64,000 bases of DNA from Nemertoderma westbladi (lineage: Eukaryota > Xenacoelomorpha > Nemertodermatida > Nemertodermatidae): the NCBI GenBank assembly GCA_032718475.1, contig JAUCBJ010005370.1, positions 53,952 through 117,951 on the forward strand, read 5' to 3'. Position 1 is the first letter of the stretch. Every line of letters begins with the position of its first letter. Made by a program: the position numbers and the translations under genes. Below the pieces are notes generated by a model that had not been told where the DNA came from, made no database searches, and saw nothing but the letters and a program-made list of their open reading frames with translations. This document shows, in pieces, positions 20,660-30,691 of the stretch.

Positions 20660-21800
20660 ATATTAATCTATTGTTATTTGTAGAACGGTGTATAAACAAT
20701 ATCGTACATACAGTATATACGGGAATTCATATTTACTGAACTGAGTTACATACGGGAATTCATATTTACTGAACTGGGTGTAAGCAATATTGGAATATAC
20801 CGTAATAATGTGTTTTGGTTTAGAATCTATTGTTATTTGTAGAACGGTGTATAAACAATATCGTACATACAGTACATAAGGGAATTCATATTTACTGAAC
20901 TGGGTGTAAGCAATATTGGAATATACCGTAATAATGTGTTTTGGTTTAGAATCTATTGTTATTTTCAGAACGTTATTTTCAGAACGGTGTATAAACAATA
21001 TCGTACATACAGTGCATACGGGAATTCATATTTACTGAACTGGGTGTAAGCAATATTGGAATATACCGTAATAATGTGTTTTGGTTTAGAATCTATTGTT
21101 ATTTTCAGAACGTTATTTTCAGAACGGTGTATAAACAATATCGTACATACAGTACATACGGGAATTCATATTTACTGAACTGAGTTACATACGGGAATTC
21201 ATATTTACTGAACTGAGTTACATACGGGAATTCATATTTTACTGAACTGGGTGTAAGCAATATTGGAATATACCGTAATAATGTGTTTTGGTTTAGAATC
21301 TATTGTTATTTGTAGAACGGTGTATAAACAATATCGTGCATACAGTACATACGGGAATTCATATTTTACTGAACTGGGTGTAAGCAATATTGGAATATAC
21401 CGTAATAATGTGTTTTGGTTTAGAATCTATTGTTATTTGTAGAACGGTGTATAAACAATATCGTACATACAGTGCATACGGGAATTCATATTTACTGAAC
21501 TGAGTTACATACGGGAATTCATATTTACTGAACTGGGTGTAAGCAATATTGGAATATACCGTAATAATGTGTTTTGGTTTAGAATCTATTGTTATTTGTA
21601 GAACGGTGTATAAACAATATCGTACATACAGTACATAAGGAAAGTCATTGTTTACTGAACTGGGTGCAATCTATATTGGAACATACCGTAATTTGTATTT
21701 TATATAATTAGGTTTAATTTTATTGTTATTTTCAGAACGTACGGTGTGTATTCAATATCGTAACATACAGTACATACACGGGAATTCATATTTACGGAAC
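20660..21800. repeat. Complex satellite, about 8 units of roughly 120-160 bp
   Basis: Repeated unit: ATTGTTATTTGTAGAACGGT..., AAACAATATCGTACATACAG, CGGGAATTCATATTTACTGA, GTAAGCAATATTGGAATATA, CCGTAATAATGTGTTTTGG. Unit starts lie near 20668, 20830, 20952, 21106, 21298, 21428, 21587 and 21720. Length varies through an internal sub-repeat of about 29 bp around TACGGGAATTCATATTTACT. Open frames through it are repeat artefacts. Confidence 0.9.
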
Positions 21801-22266
21801 TGGGTGCTTCACACGTACTTTGTGGCCTGCCCCCACATCTACTTTTTGAAGTTGGTACATATGTACAGCACTACGGTAGCTGGTCTAGGTACCGGTACAT
21901 CGTGCAGCAGTCAAACAGCTGTAGATTAGGCGTTAGGCCGGGTAGACTTCTGGAGAGGGTCTGGTAGTCTAGGTATGGCAGTACAGTAGGGTGCATGTCA
22001 GTCAGTCACGGAACAAGTGGATTATATACTATATAATTCGACATTTTTGATTATTATTGTTAATTGGCTTTGGTGCTAAACTATTATATAATACAGGGAA
22101 AATTGTTTGACAGAGTAGTAATTTATGTAATTTTAGCCTGATAGGCCCAACACATTTCTGCATTTTTTGTTGTTTTTTTGGTAATTCTGTCTTTTCACTG
22201 GAGAATTTATATTTGGGTTGAGTGGGTAGGTGTAGGCTGTTTTTAGTTATCTGTTTTAGTTATTTG
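21801..22266. other. Region downstream of the TRAF-like gene
   Basis: No coding sequence recognised. It may contain the 3' flank of the reverse-strand gene. Confidence 0.4.
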
Positions 22267-22272
22267 TTTATT
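22267..22272 (-). promoter_or_regulatory. Candidate poly(A) signal of the TRAF-like gene
   Basis: AATAAA on the reverse strand, about 185 bases after the stop codon. The cleavage site cannot be fixed from sequence alone. Confidence 0.45.
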
Positions 22273-22361
22273 ATTAACCCTGATGAAGGATATGAAATAT
22301 ATTCGAAAATTTGGGAAATTAACATCATTTTTTATCGAGAAGTTTATCCTCAGTGGCGAAC

Positions 22362-22396
22362 TCATTTCAATTATATATATTATATATATATATATG
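22362..22396. repeat. (TA)n microsatellite in the TRAF-like 3' region
   Basis: TATATA-rich run, within the probable 3' untranslated region. Confidence 0.8.
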
Positions 22397-22453
22397 TACC
22401 GTATCTGAACTGAACAGTAAAATGTAAGAAGTTTCTTTTCAATTTGATCAAAG

Positions 22454-23770
22454 TCATTTGAATAGTCTGTCATCAACATCACATCGAAGAAAAATGCAAT
22501 CGTCCATGACATACGAAGCACGGGGGTGATCAATTGTGGCCAGTGGGCAGAACAAAGGACACCCGCTGGCCACATTCATTTCAGAGACTGGTCTTTGAAA
22601 CGAGCTGCTGCTAGGATCAGGGAGAAATGTATCAACAAGATCCGATGACCGCTTGGCTTGGTTGACCAGAGTAAATGTCACTTTGTAGGTAAAAGGCCAC
22701 TTTAGTACAGCGTCATAGTCGCCCCGAACAATAACAAAGAACAGAGAGAGATGGGTGCCTCGGCCCAAACCGTCGCCATTGAGATAAACTCTGAGTCGCA
22801 TTCGGTAGCCGAATGTATCGCTCGCGAATACTGGCGAGTACAACGAATTCTCTCTTCCACTAACCGCGGCTGCTCTTTTACTCGTGAAATTATCAAGTCG
22901 CCAAACGAATACACCGTTAGTCGACACTGGTCCTCTGTGTATAGCATCTCCTTGCTCTTCCGAATGTTCCAATAAATCTAGTTTAGATTCCAATGTCGCA
23001 ACTGTTTTGGTAAGCAAGGTTGTTTTATTGTAATATGTTAACAGTTCCTGATTGAAATATGCCAGTAGGTTCTCCCATATTCCTACATGTCTTTCTAGTG
23101 TGGCTACCTTTGCCTTTAATTTCTCGACATCATCGCCATTAGCAATACTTGATGACGCGGCTTCATTGTTTATTTTACAGTCACAATTGATTTGTTGGAT
23201 TTTGCTTGAAGATTTTGTTCCCTTCGGAGGGGTATCCATTTCTACTCGCTCCTGAGACGGGCAATCAGCAACATCAACCCGACAGTATCTGCTGATATTA
23301 GAGAAACTTCCAGTTGATTTAGAATGAGTCATCATGGGGTGGGTGAGGGAGCGACGAAGTAAATTTGGGGATTTATCGTTGGACAAGTTATGTAATTGTG
23401 AACTTTCGATTTCTGTAACCTTTTCCTCAAGTCTAGCGATGCGTTGAGGTAATGGTTCAGGTGGAGTCGCACCTTTGGGTAAACTGGATATATGTTTCAT
23501 ATCGGTATTAAAATAATATAAAATTAAACAGGAAATAAAATTTAACACCATCGCTAGGTGCTGTACCATTTGAGATTTGTAATGTTCCGCTGTCCGTCGT
23601 CTCTCAGGTTTCTCCGTACACCCAAGCGGACTAAAATCGCAGTTTACCGGCATGTTGGGACACCGACCGTGCACTGGGTCTTGGTGCTCAACCAAAGTCG
23701 CTCTGTTTAGCCCCTTGTTCCCGCAGTAGTCGCATACAGTTGGGGATTTAGGGCAGATCTTCGTATGATT
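22454..23770 (-). CDS. TRAF-like exon 3: zinc finger end, coiled coil, MATH domain
   Basis: Encodes residues 157-594 after acceptor TTACAG. It begins NHTKICPKSPTVCDYCG and CDFSPLGC, the last TRAF zinc fingers. A hydrophobic stretch (MVLNFISCLILYYF, residues about 230-243) follows, unusual for TRAFs. Residues about 250-365 look disordered. The coiled coil is at about 370-425 (VEKLKAKVATLERHV, TVATLESKLDLLEH). The MATH/TRAF-C domain has the hallmark patches VFVWRLDNF, YSPVFASDTFGYRMRLRVYL, NGDGLGRGTHLSLFFVIVRG, FQRPVSEMNVASGCPLF and DDCIFLRCDVD. Stop TGA. In family members the coiled coil trimerises and the MATH domain binds receptor tails. Confidence 0.93.
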   Translation of the reverse strand, partial: NHTKICPKSPTVCDYCGNKGLNRATLVEHQDPVHGRCPNMPVNCDFSPLGCTEKPERRRTAEHYKSQMVQHLAMVLNFISCLILYYFNTDMKHISSLPKGATPPEPLPQRIARLEEKVTEIESSQLHNLSNDKSPNLLRRSLTHPMMTHSKSTGSFSNISRYCRVDVADCPSQERVEMDTPPKGTKSSSKIQQINCDCKINNEAASSSIANGDDVEKLKAKVATLERHVGIWENLLAYFNQELLTYYNKTTLLTKTVATLESKLDLLEHSEEQGDAIHRGPVSTNGVFVWRLDNFTSKRAAAVSGRENSLYSPVFASDTFGYRMRLRVYLNGDGLGRGTHLSLFFVIVRGDYDAVLKWPFTYKVTFTLVNQAKRSSDLVDTFLPDPSSSSFQRPVSEMNVASGCPLFCPLATIDHPRASYVMDDCIFLRCDVDDRLFK

Positions 23771-23840
23771 CTGTAAATGAGTGACAGTTGGATAGATTAG
23801 AATGGGTCAAAACAATTTGAAGTGAAAAATAAATATGCAG

Positions 23841-23887
23841 GCCTCTACTGTATGTATGTACTGTATGTATGTATGTATGTATGTATA
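23841..23887. repeat. (ATGT)n microsatellite in TRAF intron 2
   Basis: TATGTATGTACTGTATGTAT followed by further ATGT units. Confidence 0.85.
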
Positions 23888-24056
23888 GTTGCCATTTCTA
23901 ACAATACTTATTGTTTTGTTGTATTGTTATTGCTACTACACTTAACATAACATACTGCAATATATAAATAAATATATTCATCAACGCAAAATAATACAAA
24001 ATACTAAATTAATCTCACACACACCCCAGATGAGTTTAAAGCTAAGGGAATTTAAT

Positions 24057-24766
24057 AAGGGAAACAAATAAACAAATAAAGGGAGATAAAGGGAAAGGGA
24101 AACAAATAAAGGGAGATAAAGGGAAAGGGAAACAAATAAAGGGAGATAAAGGGAAAGGGAAACAAATAAAGGGAGATAAAGGGAAAGGGAAACAAATAAA
24201 GGGAGATAAAGGGAAAGGGAAACAAATAAAGGGAGATAAAGGGAAACAAATAAACAAATAAAGGGAGATAAAGGGAAAGGGAAACAAATAAAGGAAGATA
24301 AAGGGAAACAAATAAACAAATAAAGGGAGATAAAGGGAAACAAATAAACAAATAAAGGGAGATAAAGGGAAAGGGAAACAAATAAACAAATAAACAAATA
24401 AAGGGAGATAAAGGGAAAGGGAAACAAATAAAGGGAGATAAAGGGAAAGGGAAACAAATAAAGGGAGATAAAGGGAAAGGGAAACAAATAAACAAATAAA
24501 GGGAGATAAAGGGAAAGGGAAACAAATAAACAAATAAAGGGAGATAAAGGGAAAGGGAAACAAATAAAGGGAGATAAAGGGAAAGGGAAACAAATAAAGG
24601 GAGATAAAGGGAAAGGGAAACAAATAAACAAATAAAGGGAGATAAAGGGAAAGGGAAACAAATAAAGGGAGATAAAGGGAAAGGGAAACAAATAAAGGGA
24701 GATAAAGGGAAAGGGAAACAAATAAACAAATAAAGGGAGATAAAGGGAAAGGGAAACAAATAAACA
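24057..24766. repeat. 30-bp minisatellite in TRAF intron 2
   Basis: About 24 units of roughly 30 bp, of the form AACAAATAAAGGGAGATAAA plus GGGAAAGGGA. Some have an extra TAAACAAA step and some lack one GGGAAA. It is purine-rich with almost no C or T on the forward strand. The reverse strand is open in all frames (Phe/Pro/Leu/Ser-rich), but this only reflects the repeat. Confidence 0.95.
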
Positions 24767-24783
24767 GTGAGACTTCACCCTAC

Positions 24784-25099
24784 CTTGAGCTCTGCGTAGA
24801 TTAACTTGCATCCGCAATGTTTGCAGAGTATCCCACGGTAACCGCAGTGTTTGGTTACGTGGGCAGCCAAATCAATCTTACGTAACCGCTCGGGGCAGCC
24901 CTTGTTGGACAGAGTGCAATCCACCAACTGGAAGTCACAGCCACTCTCGTGTTCTTTGTAGTACAATCCCAGGAGGCCTTCAAATGAGCAACCATAGTTC
25001 GGACAAGCGACGCGGAGACTATTTGCTTCACGTTGTATGCGGTTGTCTGGAAACGATCCTTCTATGACGTCACCACATATGCAGCAGTTTGAAACACCT
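24784..25099 (-). CDS. TRAF-like exon 2: RING end and TRAF zinc fingers
   Basis: Encodes residues 51-156. It starts with GVSNCCICGDVIEGSF, the close of the RING, then two TRAF-type zinc fingers: CPNYGCSFEGLLG ... HESGCDFQLVDC and CPERLRKIDLAAHVTKHCGY ... CKHCGCKLIYAELK. The acceptor is TTGCAG and the donor GTAGGG, ending in phase 0. This module in TRAFs supports RING function and folding. Boundary evidence is strong because both frames fit the neighbours. Confidence 0.9.
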
Positions 25100-25409
25100 C
25101 TGCAATACAGTATATTGTAAATATGTAGGAATATAGCTTTCATTGTCAATTTAAATTTATTTATTGGTCTAAAAATCCAGTCAGTAAACTGAGCTGAAGG
25201 CAGTTTAAAGCAACTGATAATTAAAAGACCAACGTCTACGCTACCCTACTAAGTACAAATCAGATAATTGGATCTAGAATAACAACATTGCACTGTAGAA
25301 CTGTACATATCATTATAAAGAGATATAAAACACTAATGCACAGAAGATAAATAAGAGATAAATTGTAATTCATAAAAAGTAGAAATATTCATTAAATTTA
25401 AATTTAAGA

Positions 25410-25429
25410 GGGGGGGGGGGGGGGGGGGG
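25410..25429. repeat. 20-base poly-G tract
   Basis: Uninterrupted run of 20 G on the forward strand. It is C-rich in the TRAF transcript and may form quadruplexes on the other strand. Confidence 0.95.
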
Positions 25430-25529
25430 TGGTACACCACGATGTATCACTCTCAGCATTTCAAAATTGTTTGATTTTTGCTATAATTTGGAATATAAGT
25501 ACCTAAAATGCTATTCTATATGAGAAGTA

Positions 25530-26600
25530 AGATGAATTTTATTTTTCGCTGAAACATATCCTATCTGATGCAACATTTCATGGTGAATCCAAATATGGAA
25601 ACCGTTTTCCCATATCTTGCTTAGTTTTCGAGATATCTGGAATAGAAGATACTGCTCCGATATATCGCGATATTGGTAAAGGAGATGAAGTTTGGGGTTT
25701 GCATTCAATTTCTGCAAATTTCTGTGCTCAGTGGTGCTAATTGGATGTCTCCACGAGAAAGAGCACAAAATTTTAATTGAGAAGGTATTTGTTTATGATT
25801 ATTGGACCTACTGATCAGTTTATATGACAACTTCAAGTCTCCGGAATGAAGACGGGACTCGAATAAGCGACTCTGCGGTATTTGCTGGATTACACGGAAT
25901 AGACTTATCGGTCATCGGAGATCTTCAGAATGTATAATCTCAAGGTGGTCGTACGGAGTTCGTTTTGGGCTCATTCGAAAGCTCTTTTCTCAGAGACCAA
26001 AGTTACCATTTGGTTTGGCAAACTCTTGAAAGCTGCCTGAGTAATCATAACTTGAACAAAATTTGCAAGGCATATTTTACCCAAATTCATGTTATGTTGC
26101 TTTACAACCATTTTGTCTTTAATCAAATGTTAACTTTGTTCTCTAAGAAAAGAGCTTTCGAATGAGCCTAAAACGAACTTCGTACGACCACTAGAACTGG
26201 AGATTATACATTTTGAAGATCTCCGATGACCGATAAGTCTATTCCGTGTAATCCCGCAAAGACCGCAGAATCGCTTATTCAAGTCCCGTCTTCATTCCGG
26301 ATACTTGAAGTTGTCTTATAAACTGACAAGTAGGTCCAATAATCATAAAAAAATACCTTCTCAATCAAAATTTTGTGCTCTTTCTTGTGGAGACATCCAA
26401 TTGGCACCACTGGGCACAGAAATTTGCAGAAATTGAATGCAAACCCCAAACTTCATCACCTTTACCGATATCGCGATATATCGGAGCCAGTATCTTCTAT
26501 CCCAGATATCTCGAAAACTAAGCAAGATATGGGAAAACGGTTTCCATATATTGATTCACCATGAAATTCTGCGTCAGATAGGATATGTTTCAAAAATTCG
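25530..26600. mobile_element. Foldback element: inverted repeat with arms of about 480 bp
   Basis: Left arm (about 25530-26010) and right arm (about 26117-26600) are reverse complements over nearly their full length with roughly 10% divergence. Shared landmarks are CATATCCTATCTGA, GATATATCGCGATAT, CCGATAAGTCTATTCCGTGT and GAGCTTTCGAATGAGCC. The spacer is about 105 bp. No transposase is encoded. It resembles a long-TIR MITE or foldback element. In a TRAF pre-mRNA it would form a long hairpin. Confidence 0.85.
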
Positions 26601-27796
26601 TCTTTTTGGTCAGAAAATGCGCTACCCCCCACCTTAACAATAAAAAAAACTTGGTTGCGCTTAAAATCCTAAGGCTTTTACAGTTTTTAAACTAATCACA
26701 TGATAGTTTTTTTCATATGATAGATCAAAGATGGGGCAACATAACATCAGGCGAAATTTTGTGAAAATAATTCTGCACCGCTAGGTGGCGTAGCTAATTT
26801 ATGCTAATTTTTGGGTTTGTTATAAATAGTATTAAATTTTATTAACTAAAATTCTCAAAAAGTTGTCTGATACTTTTATGCAAGGGATGCTATGTAGACA
26901 CCCATAGAAAGTTTCAAACTAATTGCTCAAAAATTGTAGAAGTAGTAGGCAATTTGGTAAGTTGACAATTTCATAAAAAAAATATTTGGAGATAATCTTT
27001 CCTTCCATTATCCTTTCCATTATCACTTTCCTTTCCTTTCTTAGTTTTTAAGAAGGAATTCTCGCGCTCTCGTCACCTTAGTTATCATATTAAACAGTTA
27101 AGGTAGTACGGGTTGACCTCATGTGACTAATGAAATGAATGACAAAAGTTATCAAGCCAAGCTCGCAAGCAAGTTGACAAGCTCTCTCCCAACAGCTTCT
27201 TCAGGTCATTACAATGAAACTGCGTATACAACGATAAACTGCACTGCAGTTTCACTTAATTAATCTTATATTAATTATTAAATTAATATATTGCATTAAT
27301 CTTGTTAATAAAATTAAACTATATTAAATTAAACCTATCTGTTGCCCGCATGATATTGTTCCCCGAGAATGCCTCTGCATCTGTTAACTTACAACAAGCT
27401 GTCAATCTGGAATACCTCGAAGTTTATTTTCTCAAAGAATTCAAAGTGTCGCAAATTACCTCAAAGTGTTATTTCTCAAAGAATTCAAAGAATTCAAAGT
27501 GCCTAAAAGTAGGAAATCACTTTGAGATTCCAAACTAAAAGTGTCTACAAGAATTCAAAGCGGCCGTTGGGAGTAATATAATGACTTTTAGACACTTTTA
27601 GAAAATCTTTGAGAAAATCTCAAAGAACAGATGCACTAAGAGACCACCACCCCCAAAGACCAAAGACGACCATCTGGCGGTTGATCGTCTCCTAGCCTAC
27701 CTTGAGTGTTCATCAGCAACCTTTACCAGTGTTCGACGGCTTAGAAGAGCACCTTAATCTAAAAGTCCAGGTCTCATCGAAGTCGTATTATCATCG

Positions 27797-28354
27797 ATGG
27801 TAGACTGCGATAAGGTTATGGGGAATAGACAGAGCCTTGCCTCATCGGAGGAATTCCGTCGCACGTTTATCCACCGCAGTTTATCTGAGAATGTTCGCAA
27901 AGAATGGGACATCCTTCGCGCGCACTCCTTTCTAACGTATTCCGCCGACAACTCGTCGTCGCTATTTGCTGTCTATAATAATCAAACCGAATCGTACTGC
28001 CTTCGAAAGCGACTCAACGGAAAGATCGCTTGGCGGTCCAATATCCAGCTGTCAAGTGAGGAGCGGAAAATAGCCTCTGATCATGTCTCATCGATAAAAC
28101 GATCACCTCGTGGCCAGTTGAGACAACCACCACAAGCGGCCGGATCGTCCACCAGCGACCCCTCTTCTAGACCAACTTCCAGTGAGATCTTTACCTCTAC
28201 AGGCGCCATGGCTACCGATTGTGATGGGACCCCAGTTGCCATGGTTACTGCTACTGGCCGTGTTGCTCCAGGCACCACCGCTTCCGACCCAGTTCCCGTT
28301 GTTTGGAGTTCCGCTACAGAAAGCTCCGACACATCTGGCTCGGTAAACCTTTAG
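27797..28354 (+). pseudogene. Possible ORF1 relic of LINE G
   Basis: 185 residues, unrecognised. N-terminal half: MVDCDKVMGNRQSLASSEEF and FLTYSADNSSSLFAVYNNQT; the C-terminal half is Ser/Thr/Pro-rich. The position directly before the endonuclease suggests it belongs to the LINE, but no domain can be named. A host exon is less likely, since it is antisense inside an intron and has no clear splice sites. Confidence 0.4.
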
Positions 28355-28920
28355 GGGGAGAAGCTGCCACTACTGGGAACGTTACCACCGAGTCTGCGAG
28401 CCCGACGACTCCTGGAAATGGGGACACTTTACATGGATCTATTCCATCCACATTTCTTAACTGTCACGTTATGATACATACACACACATACACATAATGA
28501 ACATTCAGAGTTTAGGTAATAAACTTCCTGAGCTTAATTTGTTTCTAGAAACATGCAATTATCATGTTGTTGGTGTCACTGAGACTTGGTTACGTGATAC
28601 TATAACTGATGGTATGCTTGAGAAACTAAACGGAAAACGGTATAATGTTTTTAGAAAAGAAGTGTGGCTTTATTTGTGCTTAAATCCCCGAGAAATGTAC
28701 ACAGATATTTTTAAACAGTAAGTTTTCTGATTGTGAAGTTGTTGCTATCGATATATTAGGGGACGCACCTACCCGTTTAATTTGTATTTATCGATCTCAG
28801 TCTGGAAACTCAACCGAGGATACTACCCTATTATGTGAATGTATTTCGTCACTTACTGATGTTAATTACCCAACTGTCTGTATCGGTGATTTCAATCTCC
28901 CAGATTTTAACTGGGAAGAA

Positions 28921-29259
28921 ATGTCTTTTCCTATCAACGATATTTATAGTTGCTTTTTCAACTGTATTAATGAAGCTGGATTTACCCAGTTAGTAGACAA
29001 GCCCACTAGAGGCAATAATATCCTTGATTTGGTGTTCACTACAGAAGTTCTATGTGTCAGTAGTGTTCTAGTAAATACCCCCTTTTCTAGTAGCGACCAC
29101 AGCACAGTCACTTTTAATTTATGTGGCCCTTACCAATTTTTCGAAAGTGACACATTGCAGTATTTTGATTTCAAAGAGATCTGGGACTGTTTTTTGACTG
29201 TTGTCCTCAATAAAACAGTATTGTCCTTAATTACTGTAGACCTATCCAACTATGTGTAG
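28921..29259 (+). pseudogene. LINE G endonuclease C-terminal part
   Basis: 112 residues with GFTQLVDKPTRGNNILDLVF and SSSDHSTVTFNL, the end of an AP-like endonuclease; upstream frames carry ETWL and GDFN. Broken by stops and a deletion. Confidence 0.75.
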
Positions 29260-29355
29260 TAATATATGTAAATATGTAATACCTGAATACCCTGAATACC
29301 TGAATGTACTGTTATATCAGACTTTGATCGTTTTCAACAACTTTTCTGTGAATTT

Positions 29356-30585
29356 TTGATCGTTGCTTTGATATCAATGCAATATACGTTCATATTAGCG
29401 ATAATGGGAGCGGCGATGATAATGCCATCGGGGCGTCCGATCATCGGGGCGATGACGACCGGTACTAATTCCAGTACGTCGGCATCGGACGCAGGAAACA
29501 GCAGGAGGAACAGCACGACGGATGACTCGGAGAGTATAAATGTTTCTATTTTCGATGATCTCGGAAGTAAGAAAGGGATGAAATTTGTGCATCTAAACGT
29601 AAATACCATTTATCCTAATAAGATAAACGAAGTGCGGTACGCTGTTAGTAGATGTAAACCAACTGTTCTCGCACTATCGGAGACAAAGCTGTCAGACGAT
29701 GTGTCGAACAACGAGTTACTAATCGCCGGCTACCATCCGCCGTTAAGAAAAGATCGTACGAAAAATGGAGGTGGGGTGATGCTTTATGTTGATGAAAAGT
29801 ACACGGTGAGAGAAAGACCTGAGCTGGAACTAAACAAGGATGGGATTGAAAGTGTTATGATTGACATCGAGTTCAAAAGCAAGCATCGAATAACAACAGG
29901 AGTAGTTTATCGACCAAATGACGATAAGATCTCAGCAACAAAGTTCGAACAACACTTCCAACCGTTGTTCGAAAAGAACTAGTTGATACTGTTGGGCGAC
30001 TTAAATGCAGATCAGCTACAAGAGAACAACTCGCTGAAACAATTCTGTAACGATCGTAACATCAAACAGCTTATAAAGGAACCAACAAGGGAATGTGAAA
30101 CGAGAAAATCTATATTGGATTTGATTTTCACAAACAAATCTGACATGATTTCGGAGTCAGGAGTGATAAAGTCTTTTACTTCAGATCATTATACCGTGTA
30201 CGCCATACGGAAGAAATCAAGGAGTGAAAAGATATCAACTGGACCGAGAATTGTGAAATATCGATGTATGAGGTCTTATGAGAAGCAGGAATTTGCATCG
30301 AGTATGCGAAACCTGGCGTGGGATGAGTATTACCAACTAACCAATGTCAATGACCTGTGGATCTGGTTTAAAACGAAGTTTATAGGTGTGTGCGATGAAC
30401 ATGCTCCTGTGAAAGAGAGAAGGGCGAAGGGGGGAAATGACACGCCTTGGATGACTCCAAACCTAAGTCACCAACTCCTTAAGAGAGATCAAGCAAGACA
30501 GAAGGCTCTAAGGACATGGCGATTTTGCGCACGCAAAGCTGCTACGCAATCGTTGCACAAAGGATATCCGTGCAACCAAAGGTGA
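29356..30585 (+). pseudogene. LINE H endonuclease region
   Basis: Two frame-matched pieces separated by one TAG stop. Signatures: KFVHLNVNTIYPNKINEVRY, LALSETKLSDDV, DRTKNGGGVMLYV, GVVYRPND, LILLGDLNADQL, KSILDLIFTNK and TSDHYTVYAI. These are the order and residues (E of SETK, GDLN, SDH) of a LINE AP-like endonuclease that nicks the target. The first 50 or so residues, before GSKKGMKF, are not recognised. Confidence 0.82.
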
Positions 30586-30691
30586 TTATTTCCAACGAAA
30601 GGTCGATGAGTGTGGTACAGATCAGCATAAACTGTGGAAAACCCTTAAACGACTACTGCCGGGAAAGGGGACAGATACCAGGAAGGTCACG

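Larger units (their letters stand above)
27797..29260 (+). mobile_element. CR1-like LINE fragment G (ORF1 tail and endonuclease)
   Basis: Begins with an open frame of 185 residues that may be ORF1-derived (27797-28354). It is followed by an endonuclease domain: MNIQSLGNKLPELNLFLET, VVGVTETWLRD, then after a deletion VCIGDFNLPDFNWEE, LVDKPTRGNNILDLVFTT and SSSDHSTVTFNL. Key residues of AP-endonuclease-like LINE nucleases (ETW, GDFN, SDH) are visible. There is no RT; the copy stops near 29260. It lies in TRAF intron 1, antisense to the gene. Confidence 0.8.

Noticed and set aside
24042-24817. Long open frames rich in Phe, Pro, Leu (up to 278 codons) on the reverse strand
   Set aside because: They are translations of the 30-bp minisatellite in a TRAF intron, open in all three frames.
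25511-25768. Protein-like matching frames in both arms at 25511-25768 and 26373-26564
   Set aside because: The match is due to the inverted repeat itself; no domain and no start context.
27797-28354. Independent host gene of 185 residues
   Set aside because: It is antisense in a TRAF intron and directly followed by a LINE endonuclease in the same orientation; kept only as a possible ORF1 relic.
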